Below, in pieces: positions 46,346-54,592 of a stretch of 64,000 bases of DNA. Where the stretch lies: NCBI GenBank assembly GCA_963788965.1, contig CAWBIK010000006.1:1054001-1118000 (forward strand). Reading direction: 5' to 3'. Source of the stretch: QHXQ01 sp963788965. Lineage in GTDB: Bacteria > Acidobacteriota > Blastocatellia > Pyrinomonadales > Pyrinomonadaceae. How positions within the stretch are numbered: the stretch's first letter is position 1; each line of letters begins with the position of its first letter. The notes below the pieces were generated by a model that was not told where the DNA came from, made no database searches, and saw nothing but the letters and a program-made list of their open reading frames with translations. A program made the translations under genes and the position numbers.

Positions 46346-46903
46346 ATGAAAAAAAAAGATGCAATGCCGCGCCTGCGCAGCACCACAGTGCTGCTCGTGC
46401 GCCGGGGTGGGCGCGTCGCCATGGCGGGCGACGGGCAGGTCACGCTCGGCGACACGATCATGAAGAGTGCCGCGCGTAAGGTGCGCCGACTCTACAACGA
46501 CAAGATCGTCGCGGGGTTCGCCGGGGCGAGTGCCGACGCCTTCTCCCTGCTCACGCGCTTCGAGGGCAAGCTCGAACAGTATCACGGCAATCTTGAGCGC
46601 GCCGCCATCGAGTTGAGCAAGGAATGGCGCACGGATAAAATCCTGCGTCACCTCGAAGCTCTGCTCATGGTCGCAGACGAGCGCGGCTCTTTCCTGCTCT
46701 CCGGCAACGGCGACGTGATCGCGCCCGACGAAAGTGAGTCTGCGCTCGCCATCGGTTCGGGCGGCCCTTACGCCCTCGCCGCGGCCCGCGCCCTAATCAA
46801 GCATACGGACCTGAGCGCCCGCGACATCGCCGTCGAAGGGCTGCGTATCGCCGGTGAAATCTGTATCTACTCGAACCAGAACATCATCGTGGAAGAAGTC
46901 TGA
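46346..46903 (+). CDS. hslV: ATP-dependent protease HslUV, peptidase subunit
   Basis: A proteasome-like threonine peptidase that forms a double hexamer capped by HslU. After a short leader (MPRLRS) the mature N-terminus would be TTVLLVRRGGRVAMAGDGQVTLG. KSAARKVRRLYNDKIVAGFAG and the Gly-rich SGGPYALAAARAL follow, all typical. ATG 46364 gives the shorter, more usual leader; ATG 46346 adds six residues, mostly Lys. The hslU gene follows after a repeat hairpin. Confidence 0.94.
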   Translation: MKKKDAMPRLRSTTVLLVRRGGRVAMAGDGQVTLGDTIMKSAARKVRRLYNDKIVAGFAGASADAFSLLTRFEGKLEQYHGNLERAAIELSKEWRTDKILRHLEALLMVADERGSFLLSGNGDVIAPDESESALAIGSGGPYALAAARALIKHTDLSARDIAVEGLRIAGEICIYSNQNIIVEEV

Positions 46904-46908
46904 CAAAT

Positions 46909-46982
46909 GCGGATTGCGGAATTTGGATTGCGGATTGAAAGACAATTGCTTTTTTAATCCGCAATCCAAATTCCGCAATCCG
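46909..46982. repeat. Heptamer-repeat hairpin between hslV and hslU
   Basis: Arms 46909-46936 and 46956-46982 are complementary at all but one position. Each is a run of GCGGATT-type heptamers with matching variants in both arms. The loop contains T6. It interrupts an otherwise standard hslVU operon. Confidence 0.88.
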
Positions 46983-46992
46983 AAATCGGCAT

Positions 46993-48420
46993 ATGGTTAT
47001 TTATCTCTCAGGTGATACGGACGACGCGGTCGGCTTGGACGAGATGACGCCGAAGCAGATCGTGTTGGAGTTGGACAAGCACGTCGTCGGGCAGCACGCG
47101 GCGAAGCGCGCCGTCGCCATCGCCTTGCGCAATCGTGTGCGGCGGCAAAAACTTGCGCCCGACATGGCGGCGGACGTGATGCCCAAAAACATCATCATGA
47201 TCGGCTCGACCGGCGTGGGCAAGACCGAGATCGCGCGGCGGCTTGCGCGCCTGTCAAACTCGCCGTTCCTGAAAGTTGAGGCGTCGAAGTTCACGGAGGT
47301 CGGCTACGTCGGGCGCGATGTCGAAAGCATGATCCGCGACCTGTGCGAGATCGCTGTGGAGATGGTGCGCGTTGAGAAGACCGAAGAGATCGCAGACAAG
47401 GCCGAGCAGAACGCGGAAGAGCGCATACTCGATCTGCTGCTGCCGCCGCGCGCCGCCGCGACCGGCTCTTACTTCGAGTTCGATGCCGACGACGCGACGA
47501 CCGAGATCGCGCCCGCGGACGCGACGCGCGACGATCAGTTTCAGCGCACACGCGAGAAACTGCGCGAGCAGTTGCGGGCCGGCAAGCTCGACAATCGTAT
47601 CGTCGAGTTGGAAGTCCGCGAAAAAAGTTTTCCCACCATAGAGGTCGCCGGCCCGCAAGGCATTGAAGAGATGGGCATCAACATGAAGGACATGCTCGGC
47701 AATCTCTTTCAAGGGCGCACCAAACGCCGCCGCCTGCGCGTGGACGAAGCGATGGAATATCTCTTACAGGAAGAGGAGGAGCGGCTCATAGACATGGACG
47801 GCGTCGCCCGCGCCGCGCTCGAACGCGTCGAATCGGCCGGCATCATCTTTCTGGACGAGTTGGACAAGATCGCGGGGCGCGAGTCGGGCGCTGGTCCAGA
47901 CGTATCGCGCGAGGGCGTGCAGCGCGACATCCTGCCCATTGTCGAAGGCACGACCGTCAACACGCGCTACGGCATGGTCCGCACGGATCACATACTGTTC
48001 ATCGCCGCAGGCGCGTTCCACGTCTCGAAGCCGTCGGACTTAATCCCCGAACTACAAGGGCGCTTTCCGATTCGCGTCGAGCTTGAATCGCTCACGGTCG
48101 AAGACTTCAAGCGCATCCTGACCGAGCCGAAGAACTCGCTCATCAAGCAATACATGGCGCTGCTGGAAACCGAAGGCATCGAGCTTGAGTTCACGCAGGA
48201 CGCGCTGGATTCGGTCGCGCAGTTTGCCGGCCGCGTCAACGAGCAGACCGAAGACATCGGCGCGCGCCGCTTGCACACGATCATGGAAAAGGTCCTGGAC
48301 GAGATCAGCTTCAACGCGCCCGACCTCGAACCCAAGCACCAACGGATCGACGCCGCTTATGTCGAACGCACCCTCACAGAGATCGTCAAAGACCAGGACC
48401 TGAGCCGGTACATTCTGTGA
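46993..48420 (+). CDS. hslU: ATP-dependent protease HslUV, ATPase subunit
   Basis: An AAA+ unfoldase that feeds HslV. The N-terminus is LDEMTPKQIVLELDKHVVGQ, Walker A is GSTGVGKTEIARRLA, the pore loop lies in VGYVGRDVESMIRDL, Walker B is IIFLDELDKIAGR, sensor 1 follows, and the C-terminal peptide ends in DLSRYIL, which inserts into HslV. Length is 475 residues with the family's I domain (about 130-235). The next gene starts within its stop codon. Confidence 0.95.
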   Translation: MVIYLSGDTDDAVGLDEMTPKQIVLELDKHVVGQHAAKRAVAIALRNRVRRQKLAPDMAADVMPKNIIMIGSTGVGKTEIARRLARLSNSPFLKVEASKFTEVGYVGRDVESMIRDLCEIAVEMVRVEKTEEIADKAEQNAEERILDLLLPPRAAATGSYFEFDADDATTEIAPADATRDDQFQRTREKLREQLRAGKLDNRIVELEVREKSFPTIEVAGPQGIEEMGINMKDMLGNLFQGRTKRRRLRVDEAMEYLLQEEEERLIDMDGVARAALERVESAGIIFLDELDKIAGRESGAGPDVSREGVQRDILPIVEGTTVNTRYGMVRTDHILFIAAGAFHVSKPSDLIPELQGRFPIRVELESLTVEDFKRILTEPKNSLIKQYMALLETEGIELEFTQDALDSVAQFAGRVNEQTEDIGARRLHTIMEKVLDEISFNAPDLEPKHQRIDAAYVERTLTEIVKDQDLSRYIL

Positions 48421-49601
48421 AGCATAGTAGGCAGAAGGCAGTAGGCAGTAGGCAGTTAACGCTAAACTGCGCGCGGGTCTGCGCGCGGCCGAGGACGTTG
48501 CTGGCGCAACTGCCGGCCTGTCGCAAGTTGTTCTTTATCATTTGCCTGTTGCCTGCTGCTTTGTGCCTGTTGAGTTGCGGCAAGCGCAGGCCGCCTTTGC
48601 CGCCTGTGGAGAATATTCCGCAGCGGACGGAGTTGTTGTCGGGCGTGCAGCGTGGCAATCAAGTGATCTTGAGTTGGCCTGCGCCGCGCCGGAATGCCGC
48701 GGACGATAGCGTGCAATCGATCCGGCGCATAGACGTGTATCGCGTCGCTGAGCGCACGGGCGCGCCGCTGCCGCTGACCGAAGAGGAGTTCAGCGCCCGC
48801 GCCACGCTCATCGGCTCTGTGCCGTATGAAGAGATCAAGCTGCGCCCCGATACGCTCAGCTATACGGACACGCTGACCCTGACCGAGCCTGTGCGCCTGC
48901 GTTACGCCCTGCGCTATGTCAACGCCTCAGGGCAGCGCGCGACCTTCTCGAACTTCCTGCTCGTCGAACCGGCCACACGCGTCAGCCAACCGCCCGCGCT
49001 CACCTCCGTCACCAATCCGAACGAGACGGCTATCGTCGTGCGCTGGCAACCGCCGGCCGCCAACGTGGACGGCTCTACGCCCGTCAACCTGCTCGGCTAT
49101 AACGTCTATCGCACGAATCGCGCGCAGACCGAACCGGCGCAGACCCCGCTCAACAAAGGCCTCGTCAACGCCAACGAGTTCGCGGATCAGACGTTCAATT
49201 TCGGCGAAGAGTACGTCTATCTTGTGCGCGCCGTCTCGCTCGGCACGGGCGGCGCACAGGTCGAGAGTCTGAACTCGAACGCCGTCCAGATCATGCCGCA
49301 AGATGCGTTCGCGCCTACTGCGCCGACTTCGATCACGGTCGCCGCCGCGCCCGGTCGCCTCTCGCTGTTTTGGCCCGCGAACCCCGAACGCGATGTCGCC
49401 GGTTACAATCTCTATCGTGCGACCGATCCGAACTTGCCGAAAGCGAACTGGACAAAACTAAACCGCGCGCTCTATGAACGCACTACCTATCAAGACGACG
49501 CGGTCGAAGCAGGCACACGCTATTACTATTACCTAACTGCGGTCGATGCGGCCGGCAACGTCAGCCCGCCCTCAGATGTTGTCTCCGAAGTTGTGCCCTG
49601 A
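48417..49601 (+). CDS. Lipoprotein with fibronectin type III domains
   Basis: A surface or periplasmic lipoprotein of up to 394 residues. The lipobox is LCLLSC, with the lipidated Cys at about 54. It then has a Pro-rich stretch and three fibronectin III-like modules (about 75-180, 185-285 and 295-394), with typical YNVYRT and YNLYRATD strands and a final YYYYLTAVDAAGNVSPPS. GTG 48417 overlaps the hslU stop; TTG 48498 would give a more ordinary 27-residue signal peptide. The signal region is crossed by a repeat hairpin. Function is unknown, perhaps adhesion or polysaccharide binding. Confidence 0.8.
   Translation: MKHSRQKAVGSRQLTLNCARVCARPRTLLAQLPACRKLFFIICLLPAALCLLSCGKRRPPLPPVENIPQRTELLSGVQRGNQVILSWPAPRRNAADDSVQSIRRIDVYRVAERTGAPLPLTEEEFSARATLIGSVPYEEIKLRPDTLSYTDTLTLTEPVRLRYALRYVNASGQRATFSNFLLVEPATRVSQPPALTSVTNPNETAIVVRWQPPAANVDGSTPVNLLGYNVYRTNRAQTEPAQTPLNKGLVNANEFADQTFNFGEEYVYLVRAVSLGTGGAQVESLNSNAVQIMPQDAFAPTAPTSITVAAAPGRLSLFWPANPERDVAGYNLYRATDPNLPKANWTKLNRALYERTTYQDDAVEAGTRYYYYLTAVDAAGNVSPPSDVVSEVVP
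48430..48572. repeat. Heptamer-repeat pair in the signal-peptide region of the fibronectin lipoprotein
   Basis: 48430-48455 is a run of GGCAGTA units, and 48543-48572 a run of approximate TGCCTGT/TGCCTGC units in the opposite sense. The right run encodes the hydrophobic core of the signal peptide. Pairing between the arms is imperfect and far apart. Confidence 0.6.
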
Positions 49602-49692
49602 CGTTCAGCGTCAACCACAGCGCATCAAATAAAAGTAGTTAGATAAAAATAGTCGGCTGTGCCGTTAGCGTCGTCACCCCGCAGCAGTTGTC

Positions 49693-50955
49693 ATGTCCGT
49701 TAGTGCCAAACCTATCGCCCCCACACGGCGCTTCAAGCAACGCTTCCACAGCAGACGCGCGCGGTTCTGGAAATTCATGCTCATGCTCGCCAACTGTCTG
49801 TTTCCCCTTACGCTTGTGACTGCCGCTGCCCCTTTCATCCTCATCGCATTGTTCGTGGATGAAATCCTGATCCATCACAGGTACGCGAAGCTCAGCCAGT
49901 TGCTTAATCAAGTTGCCGGGAGCCTGATCATGGTTCCGGCCTTCGTCAGTTTCGGCTGGTGGGTGCTGGTCAATATCAGGGACATCAAAAACAAACACGT
50001 CCGCTTGGCGGCCGGTTATGCCCAACCATCGGCCGAGGAAATACTCGCGCAACTGCAAGCCACAGAGCCGCGCTTCGGGCTGTTTCTGCGCGGTTTCGAG
50101 GCCGAGGCGGCCAGCATCACTTATGCGGGGCCGAATCCTGAGACTGATTCGAGCGCGGCCGACTTGCACGCACGGCACATAGAGGCACTGCTGATCGAGA
50201 TGCTTGACGCAAACCTGCCGCTCGTCGCCTTGGCCGATCCGCGCGACCCTGAACCGCTGGCCGGCGTCTACAGATTTGAGCGTGTGCCCGAAGCTTGGAC
50301 ACAGTTTATCGGTGAACTGCTGCCCGCTGCCTTTCCCGTAGTGCTGCACCTGACTTCGTTCACGCCGGGGATCATGATCGAGTTAGATATGATCAGACCC
50401 GCGCGCTATGCCGCTAAAACTGTGATCATCGTCGGGCGTAATTTGGCCGTCAGCGACAGCCCCGACGGTAAGTTGCTGCTCAAGTTACTGTCCGGCCGCG
50501 GCCATGTTGTGTTTGAGCAAATCGCTCAAGGCTGGTCGCGGCAGCACGAGACAGATTTTCACGCCCGCTTACACGACAGTCTTTTGGCTTTACAGCACGC
50601 CGCGCAAACTCAGCAGCCCATAGTGCGCAAGCAGCCCACGCGGTTTACAGTGGTCACGCCGAGTCAGCTTCGGCGCGTGCTCAAGTTTATGCAGGGGCCG
50701 GCGTTGGGCACTACTATCATTTACACGCTCGCGCTGCTAGTCATGTTGTTGACGAAGGGCCATGTGGACAAAAATGTCTGGACGTTGGCCGGTCGTCTAT
50801 GTGTGGGTTGGGCCATCATGGTCGTTGCGCTGAGTGTGCTGAAGGGCTTGACCTATGTGCTAGGCTTCCCGCAAAAGCTCGGCGATAATCAACAATACCC
50901 AACCTTCAGCCGCGTGTTGCGTTGGGTGAAAAGATATTCCGTCACCCCGCGCTGA
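49693..50955 (+). CDS. Membrane protein with possible TIR-like Rossmann domain, first of a pair
   Basis: A protein of 420 residues. Two hydrophobic helices (about 28-55 and 73-95) precede a soluble domain of about 105-300, and two more helices (about 335-352 and 362-385) follow. The soluble part has FGLFLRGFEAE (strand 1), LPLVALADPRD (strand 2), a helix with WTQFIGELL, the strand FPVVLHLT, and GIMIELDMIR with a conserved Glu, then TVIIVG. The order matches that of the next gene and resembles the TIR fold with its Ser/Trp-Glu helix, but similarity is too weak to be sure. No function is known. The next gene starts 15 bases downstream. Confidence 0.65.
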   Translation: MSVSAKPIAPTRRFKQRFHSRRARFWKFMLMLANCLFPLTLVTAAAPFILIALFVDEILIHHRYAKLSQLLNQVAGSLIMVPAFVSFGWWVLVNIRDIKNKHVRLAAGYAQPSAEEILAQLQATEPRFGLFLRGFEAEAASITYAGPNPETDSSAADLHARHIEALLIEMLDANLPLVALADPRDPEPLAGVYRFERVPEAWTQFIGELLPAAFPVVLHLTSFTPGIMIELDMIRPARYAAKTVIIVGRNLAVSDSPDGKLLLKLLSGRGHVVFEQIAQGWSRQHETDFHARLHDSLLALQHAAQTQQPIVRKQPTRFTVVTPSQLRRVLKFMQGPALGTTIIYTLALLVMLLTKGHVDKNVWTLAGRLCVGWAIMVVALSVLKGLTYVLGFPQKLGDNQQYPTFSRVLRWVKRYSVTPR

Positions 50956-50970
50956 GCGACGGCGACACGC

Positions 50971-51900
50971 ATGAACCAGCCTCCGAAATCAGGTATGTCG
51001 TGGCAAGCTTTGGGGCTTGCGTTATCGTGTATCTTTTATCTCACGACGCAAATTATTAACTATGAAATACGAATAATTGGGCGCGACCCCGCGCCCGCCT
51101 TCTACCGGCTCAGGCAAGACTTAGAAATCACATCAATACTCGCGCTCATGTTCTTTGTGACAAGATACTCGGCGCTGCGCCGTAAGGTGCGCGCCCTTGA
51201 TGCGCAAGAGTTGATGAGCCGCGACGAACGTCCGCCCGTGCTGTATCTACGCTCCTTCAAAGACGATCCCACGACCGCACGGATCGTGTTGAGCACGACG
51301 GAAGAAGAACAGCTCGCAATGGTCATGCGCGAGATCGGCCCCTTCGTGGCGATTGGGCGGCCCGGCGAAGAACTGCCCGAACTGGGCGCGGCGCGCATCT
51401 ACGTCGCAGATGACGAGTGGCAGGAAACGATCACCGCGTTGATGCGCAAAGCGCAGTTGGTTGTGTTACGCATCGGCCAGACCGAAGGCTTCTGGTGGGA
51501 GGTGCAGCGGGCGGTTCAGTATGTGCAGCCTGAGCATCTGTTGTTCCTCGTCCCGCATAACAAGACGCTCTACGAAGATTTTCGCGGGCAAGCCGCCGTG
51601 TATCTGCCTGCTCAACTGCCGGCCTACGAGCGCGGTGCGGGCAGTTTTGGTAGTCTTAACGGCCTAATTTATTTTGGGCCGGACTGGACGCCGCGTTTCG
51701 TTAGAATGCCCTTCGCGCTTAGCTCGCTCATCAAAGCCGGTTGGAAAGATGCAGGGGTCCCGGTCTTAAAAACAGCGTTGCGGCCGGTCTTTGCGCAACT
51801 CAAACTGAAATGGCAACCGCCCGTAGTCCGTCCGCTCCAAGCAGTGCTGATGGGCTTGTTTCTATTAATGGTGCTGTACAGTCTCTACTCTTTGTTTTAA
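50971..51900 (+). CDS. Membrane protein with LRSF-type TIR-like domain, second of a pair
   Basis: A protein of 309 residues: hydrophobic helices at about 11-28 and 50-63, then a soluble domain and a C-terminal helix (about 289-308). The soluble domain reads PPVLYLRSFKDD, FVAIGRPGEELPELGAARIYVADDEW, ALMRKAQLVVLRIGQTEGFWWEVQRA and LLFLVPHN. I know this as a recurrent bacterial membrane family without assigned function. The strand order and the Trp-Trp-Glu helix recall TIR domains, in which that Glu is catalytic in NAD-cleaving members. It forms a tandem operon with its paralogue, which suggests a heteromeric sensor or effector. This is inference only. Confidence 0.7.
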   Translation: MNQPPKSGMSWQALGLALSCIFYLTTQIINYEIRIIGRDPAPAFYRLRQDLEITSILALMFFVTRYSALRRKVRALDAQELMSRDERPPVLYLRSFKDDPTTARIVLSTTEEEQLAMVMREIGPFVAIGRPGEELPELGAARIYVADDEWQETITALMRKAQLVVLRIGQTEGFWWEVQRAVQYVQPEHLLFLVPHNKTLYEDFRGQAAVYLPAQLPAYERGAGSFGSLNGLIYFGPDWTPRFVRMPFALSSLIKAGWKDAGVPVLKTALRPVFAQLKLKWQPPVVRPLQAVLMGLFLLMVLYSLYSLF

Positions 51901-51970
51901 GGTTAGCCCGGCGCGGGCGCACACAACAGGCGCAACTGATCAAACAAGTGCATCCGGCAGAATCACTGAT

Positions 51971-52759
51971 ATGAAACTGTGTCGCTATACAACGCTCGCC
52001 TGCGATGAACAGCACTACGGGTTCATCGCAGGCGCGGAGATTTTTCCTTTGGCCTCGGACGAGATTTTCCGTCTGCCGTTTGCGCCGCCCGCCACGGGGC
52101 CGGCGCATGCGCTCGCCGATGCGACGCTCTACGCGCCCGTCGTGCCCTCGAAGATAGTCTGCGTCGGCCGCAACTATCGTGAACACGCAGCGGAGTTGGG
52201 CAACGCGATGCCCGACGAGCCGTTGCTCTTTCTCAAAGCGCCGTCGGCGCTCATCGGTCCCGGCGCGGCGATTGAATTGCCCGCCGTCTCTACGCGCGTC
52301 GAACACGAAGGCGAACTCGCCGTCGTTATCGGACGAACTGCGCGCCGGCTCAGCGACGCCGAACATCCGCTCGACTACGTGCTCGGCTACACTTGTGTGA
52401 ACGACGTGACCGCGCGCGACCTGCAACGCAAGGATGTGCAGTTCACACGCGGCAAATCGTTCGACACCTTCTGCCCCGTCGGGCCATACATTGAGACGGA
52501 ACTCGATCCGCTCGACGTACAGGTCACCACGCGCGTCAACGGCGAACTCAGGCAACAGGGTCGCACCAGCGCCATGGCCTTCCCCGTGCCTTACCTGATC
52601 CGCTACATCTCGCACATCATGACGCTCTACCCCGGCGACATACTCGCCACCGGCACGCCCGCAGGCGTCGGGCCACTCACAAACGGCGACATCGTCGAGG
52701 TCGAAGTCGAAGGCGTCGGAATCTTACGTAACCCTGTCCGCGCTGCCCACGGCGGATAA
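51971..52759 (+). CDS. Fumarylacetoacetate hydrolase family protein
   Basis: A metal-dependent hydrolase or decarboxylase of 262 residues. The N-terminal lobe is short. The catalytic fold has KIVCVGRNYREHAAELG, EPLLFLKAPSALIGPG, the metal ligands in VEHEGELAVVIG, GYTCVNDVTARDLQ and LATGTPAGVGPL. The FAH superfamily acts on many acylpyruvates and oxaloacetate, so the substrate is not clear. It is followed by a repeat cluster facing the porin gene. Confidence 0.88.
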   Translation: MKLCRYTTLACDEQHYGFIAGAEIFPLASDEIFRLPFAPPATGPAHALADATLYAPVVPSKIVCVGRNYREHAAELGNAMPDEPLLFLKAPSALIGPGAAIELPAVSTRVEHEGELAVVIGRTARRLSDAEHPLDYVLGYTCVNDVTARDLQRKDVQFTRGKSFDTFCPVGPYIETELDPLDVQVTTRVNGELRQQGRTSAMAFPVPYLIRYISHIMTLYPGDILATGTPAGVGPLTNGDIVEVEVEGVGILRNPVRAAHGG

Positions 52760-52761
52760 AA

Positions 52762-52841
52762 GAAATGATGAATGAAGAATAAGATGCTATTCATCATTCA
52801 TCATTCTGAATAAAAACACGCTGTTCTTCATTCATCATTTC
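52762..52841. repeat. Three-arm heptamer-repeat cluster between the FAH and porin genes
   Basis: Arm 52762-52780 is complementary to 52823-52841 at 18 of 19 positions. A middle copy at 52789-52807 in the same sense as the right arm can also pair with the left arm, so two hairpins are mutually exclusive. The units are TGATGAA/TTCATCA heptamers. Confidence 0.8.
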
Positions 52842-54383
52842 CTAGAAAGCGACTTGGATGCGGCTCAGCACGACGAAGAAATTATGATCGCCGGGCTTGG
52901 GTGCGCGCACGGGGTCTTTGTATCGTTCGATGCCGAAGTCGAGCAGGTAGCGGACGAAGCGATTGAGATACCAGTTCGCGCCGAAGAAGATCGTCTCGGC
53001 GCGGTTGGACTTGTTTGTGCCGTCGGCGATTTGCAGATTGGCGTAGCGCAATTTCAGTTCCCAAGCTCCGTAGCCGGTGGCGCTCTTGGCGTCGCCGAAC
53101 AGGTTATGGCGCGGTGCGAGCGCGGCCGAGTCCGGTTTCTTTTCGCCGGTCAACAAGTATGTGAACTGTCCCGTGTAGCCCTTCGCCACCACGCCGGGCA
53201 GCGTCGTGCCGCGCGCGCCTAAACCGTTGCGCGCTTGATTGGTCTGATCGTATTCGACGCGCACGGCGGCCGGTCCCAACAGCCACGTCAACTCGCCGTT
53301 CGCCCTGATGCTTGCGCCGTTGATCGTATCCGGCGTGAAGAAAGTGCTGCTGCGACTTTCCGTCTGCCCGCGCACGCTCTGGCCGGCGGTGCTGCGCCCT
53401 TGCGCGTATGCGCCGCCGAAGGCCAGCCCATTCAACCAGAACTCTTTGCTATGCCGCCACGGCGCGAAGCGCAGGCGCAACACGCCTTCGGGCGTGCCGT
53501 TGGTGTTGTTGGCCAGCACGCCCTTGCCGTTGAACGCGCCGAGTTGATATTCAAACGTGCCTTTGCGCAACACGCCCGACACCATCACGCCCGGACTACG
53601 ACTGGGCGCGAGGTTGTTGACGAGCGAGCGTTCGACGAAATCTTGAAACGCGTCGGAGCGCAGTTCCTCTTGACTGAACGGCTCTTTGAACTGCCCTGCG
53701 CTCACTTGAAACTCGTCGATGCGATGGACTCGGACGTAGAAGTCGCGCAGCAGTGTGCTAGTGGTATCGGCGAAGTCGCCTTCGACCTTGAAGTCGTAAT
53801 AGCGCGCCACCTTTCCTTCCACGCCGAGGCGCACGCGGCGCACGAGAAAGGTGTTCGGCGGATGATTGCCGGCTTGATAACCGCGATAGTCGAGTTGCGC
53901 GTAGCCGGCCAGATTGATCACAAAATTGCCGTCGGCTGTGCGCAGGAAGGCGTGATTGTCGTCCCACCCGGCGAGCAGCGCGGCCGGCTTGGGCTGCGCT
54001 TGCGCCGTGGTCTGCCCCGTCGGCGCGGCCGGCTGTGCCTGCGTCGAACCCAACTCGGCCACGAGCGCAGCATGCACGACTTTCGGCCCCGTGGCGGACG
54101 TGTCGTCGGCCGCAGTTTGCGTTGCACTCGCCTCAAGTCGTTGCTTCAACGCCAACAATAATTGCTGCTGTTGCCCGATCAACGTTTCGAGTTGATCAAC
54201 TTTCGTGCGCAACTGTTCGACCTCGCGCGCGAGTTCGGGCTTGGCCTGATTATCCGGCCGGGCAGTTTCAGCGGGCGGCGGCTCAACCTGTGGCACACTC
54301 TCCTGCGCGTGCATCGGCGCAGGCCATAACAACATGACAAGCAACACCAAACCGGCCAAACTAAACTTTCCACTTTGGAGCAT
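52842..54383 (-). CDS. Phosphate-selective porin O/P-type outer membrane protein
   Basis: An outer-membrane beta-barrel of 513 residues. It has a signal peptide (about 1-26, ending AHA or MHA), then a coiled coil (about 50-95, LAREVEQLRTKVDQLETLIG), a Pro/Ala/Gln linker, and a barrel beginning near residue 150 with FVINLAGYAQLDYRGY. RRVRLGVEGKVARYYDFKVEGDF and VSAGQFKEPFSQEEL are characteristic of OprO/OprP. It ends with the C-terminal Phe used by the BAM machine. The N-terminal coiled coil may be a periplasmic trimerising spacer. The actual solute is not predictable. Confidence 0.88.
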   Translation of the reverse strand: MLQSGKFSLAGLVLLVMLLWPAPMHAQESVPQVEPPPAETARPDNQAKPELAREVEQLRTKVDQLETLIGQQQQLLLALKQRLEASATQTAADDTSATGPKVVHAALVAELGSTQAQPAAPTGQTTAQAQPKPAALLAGWDDNHAFLRTADGNFVINLAGYAQLDYRGYQAGNHPPNTFLVRRVRLGVEGKVARYYDFKVEGDFADTTSTLLRDFYVRVHRIDEFQVSAGQFKEPFSQEELRSDAFQDFVERSLVNNLAPSRSPGVMVSGVLRKGTFEYQLGAFNGKGVLANNTNGTPEGVLRLRFAPWRHSKEFWLNGLAFGGAYAQGRSTAGQSVRGQTESRSSTFFTPDTINGASIRANGELTWLLGPAAVRVEYDQTNQARNGLGARGTTLPGVVAKGYTGQFTYLLTGEKKPDSAALAPRHNLFGDAKSATGYGAWELKLRYANLQIADGTNKSNRAETIFFGANWYLNRFVRYLLDFGIERYKDPVRAPKPGDHNFFVVLSRIQVAF

Positions 54384-54592
54384 GTCGATTCTCCCTTTGT
54401 TTATTCTCCGCGCGGGCTGACAGGGTGCGAGGCTAGCGCATAATCATAAACGTGGCTACTGTTTTATGAATCAAGACGGATATTAAATTCTTGTTACACG
54501 AATCGCAGCGGCCCACAGCCTATAGCCGCCTCTGCTTCGCGGCCGTCGCAGCTTTGTGTTAGCTTGGCCCGCACGCCGAATCACTACTGACG

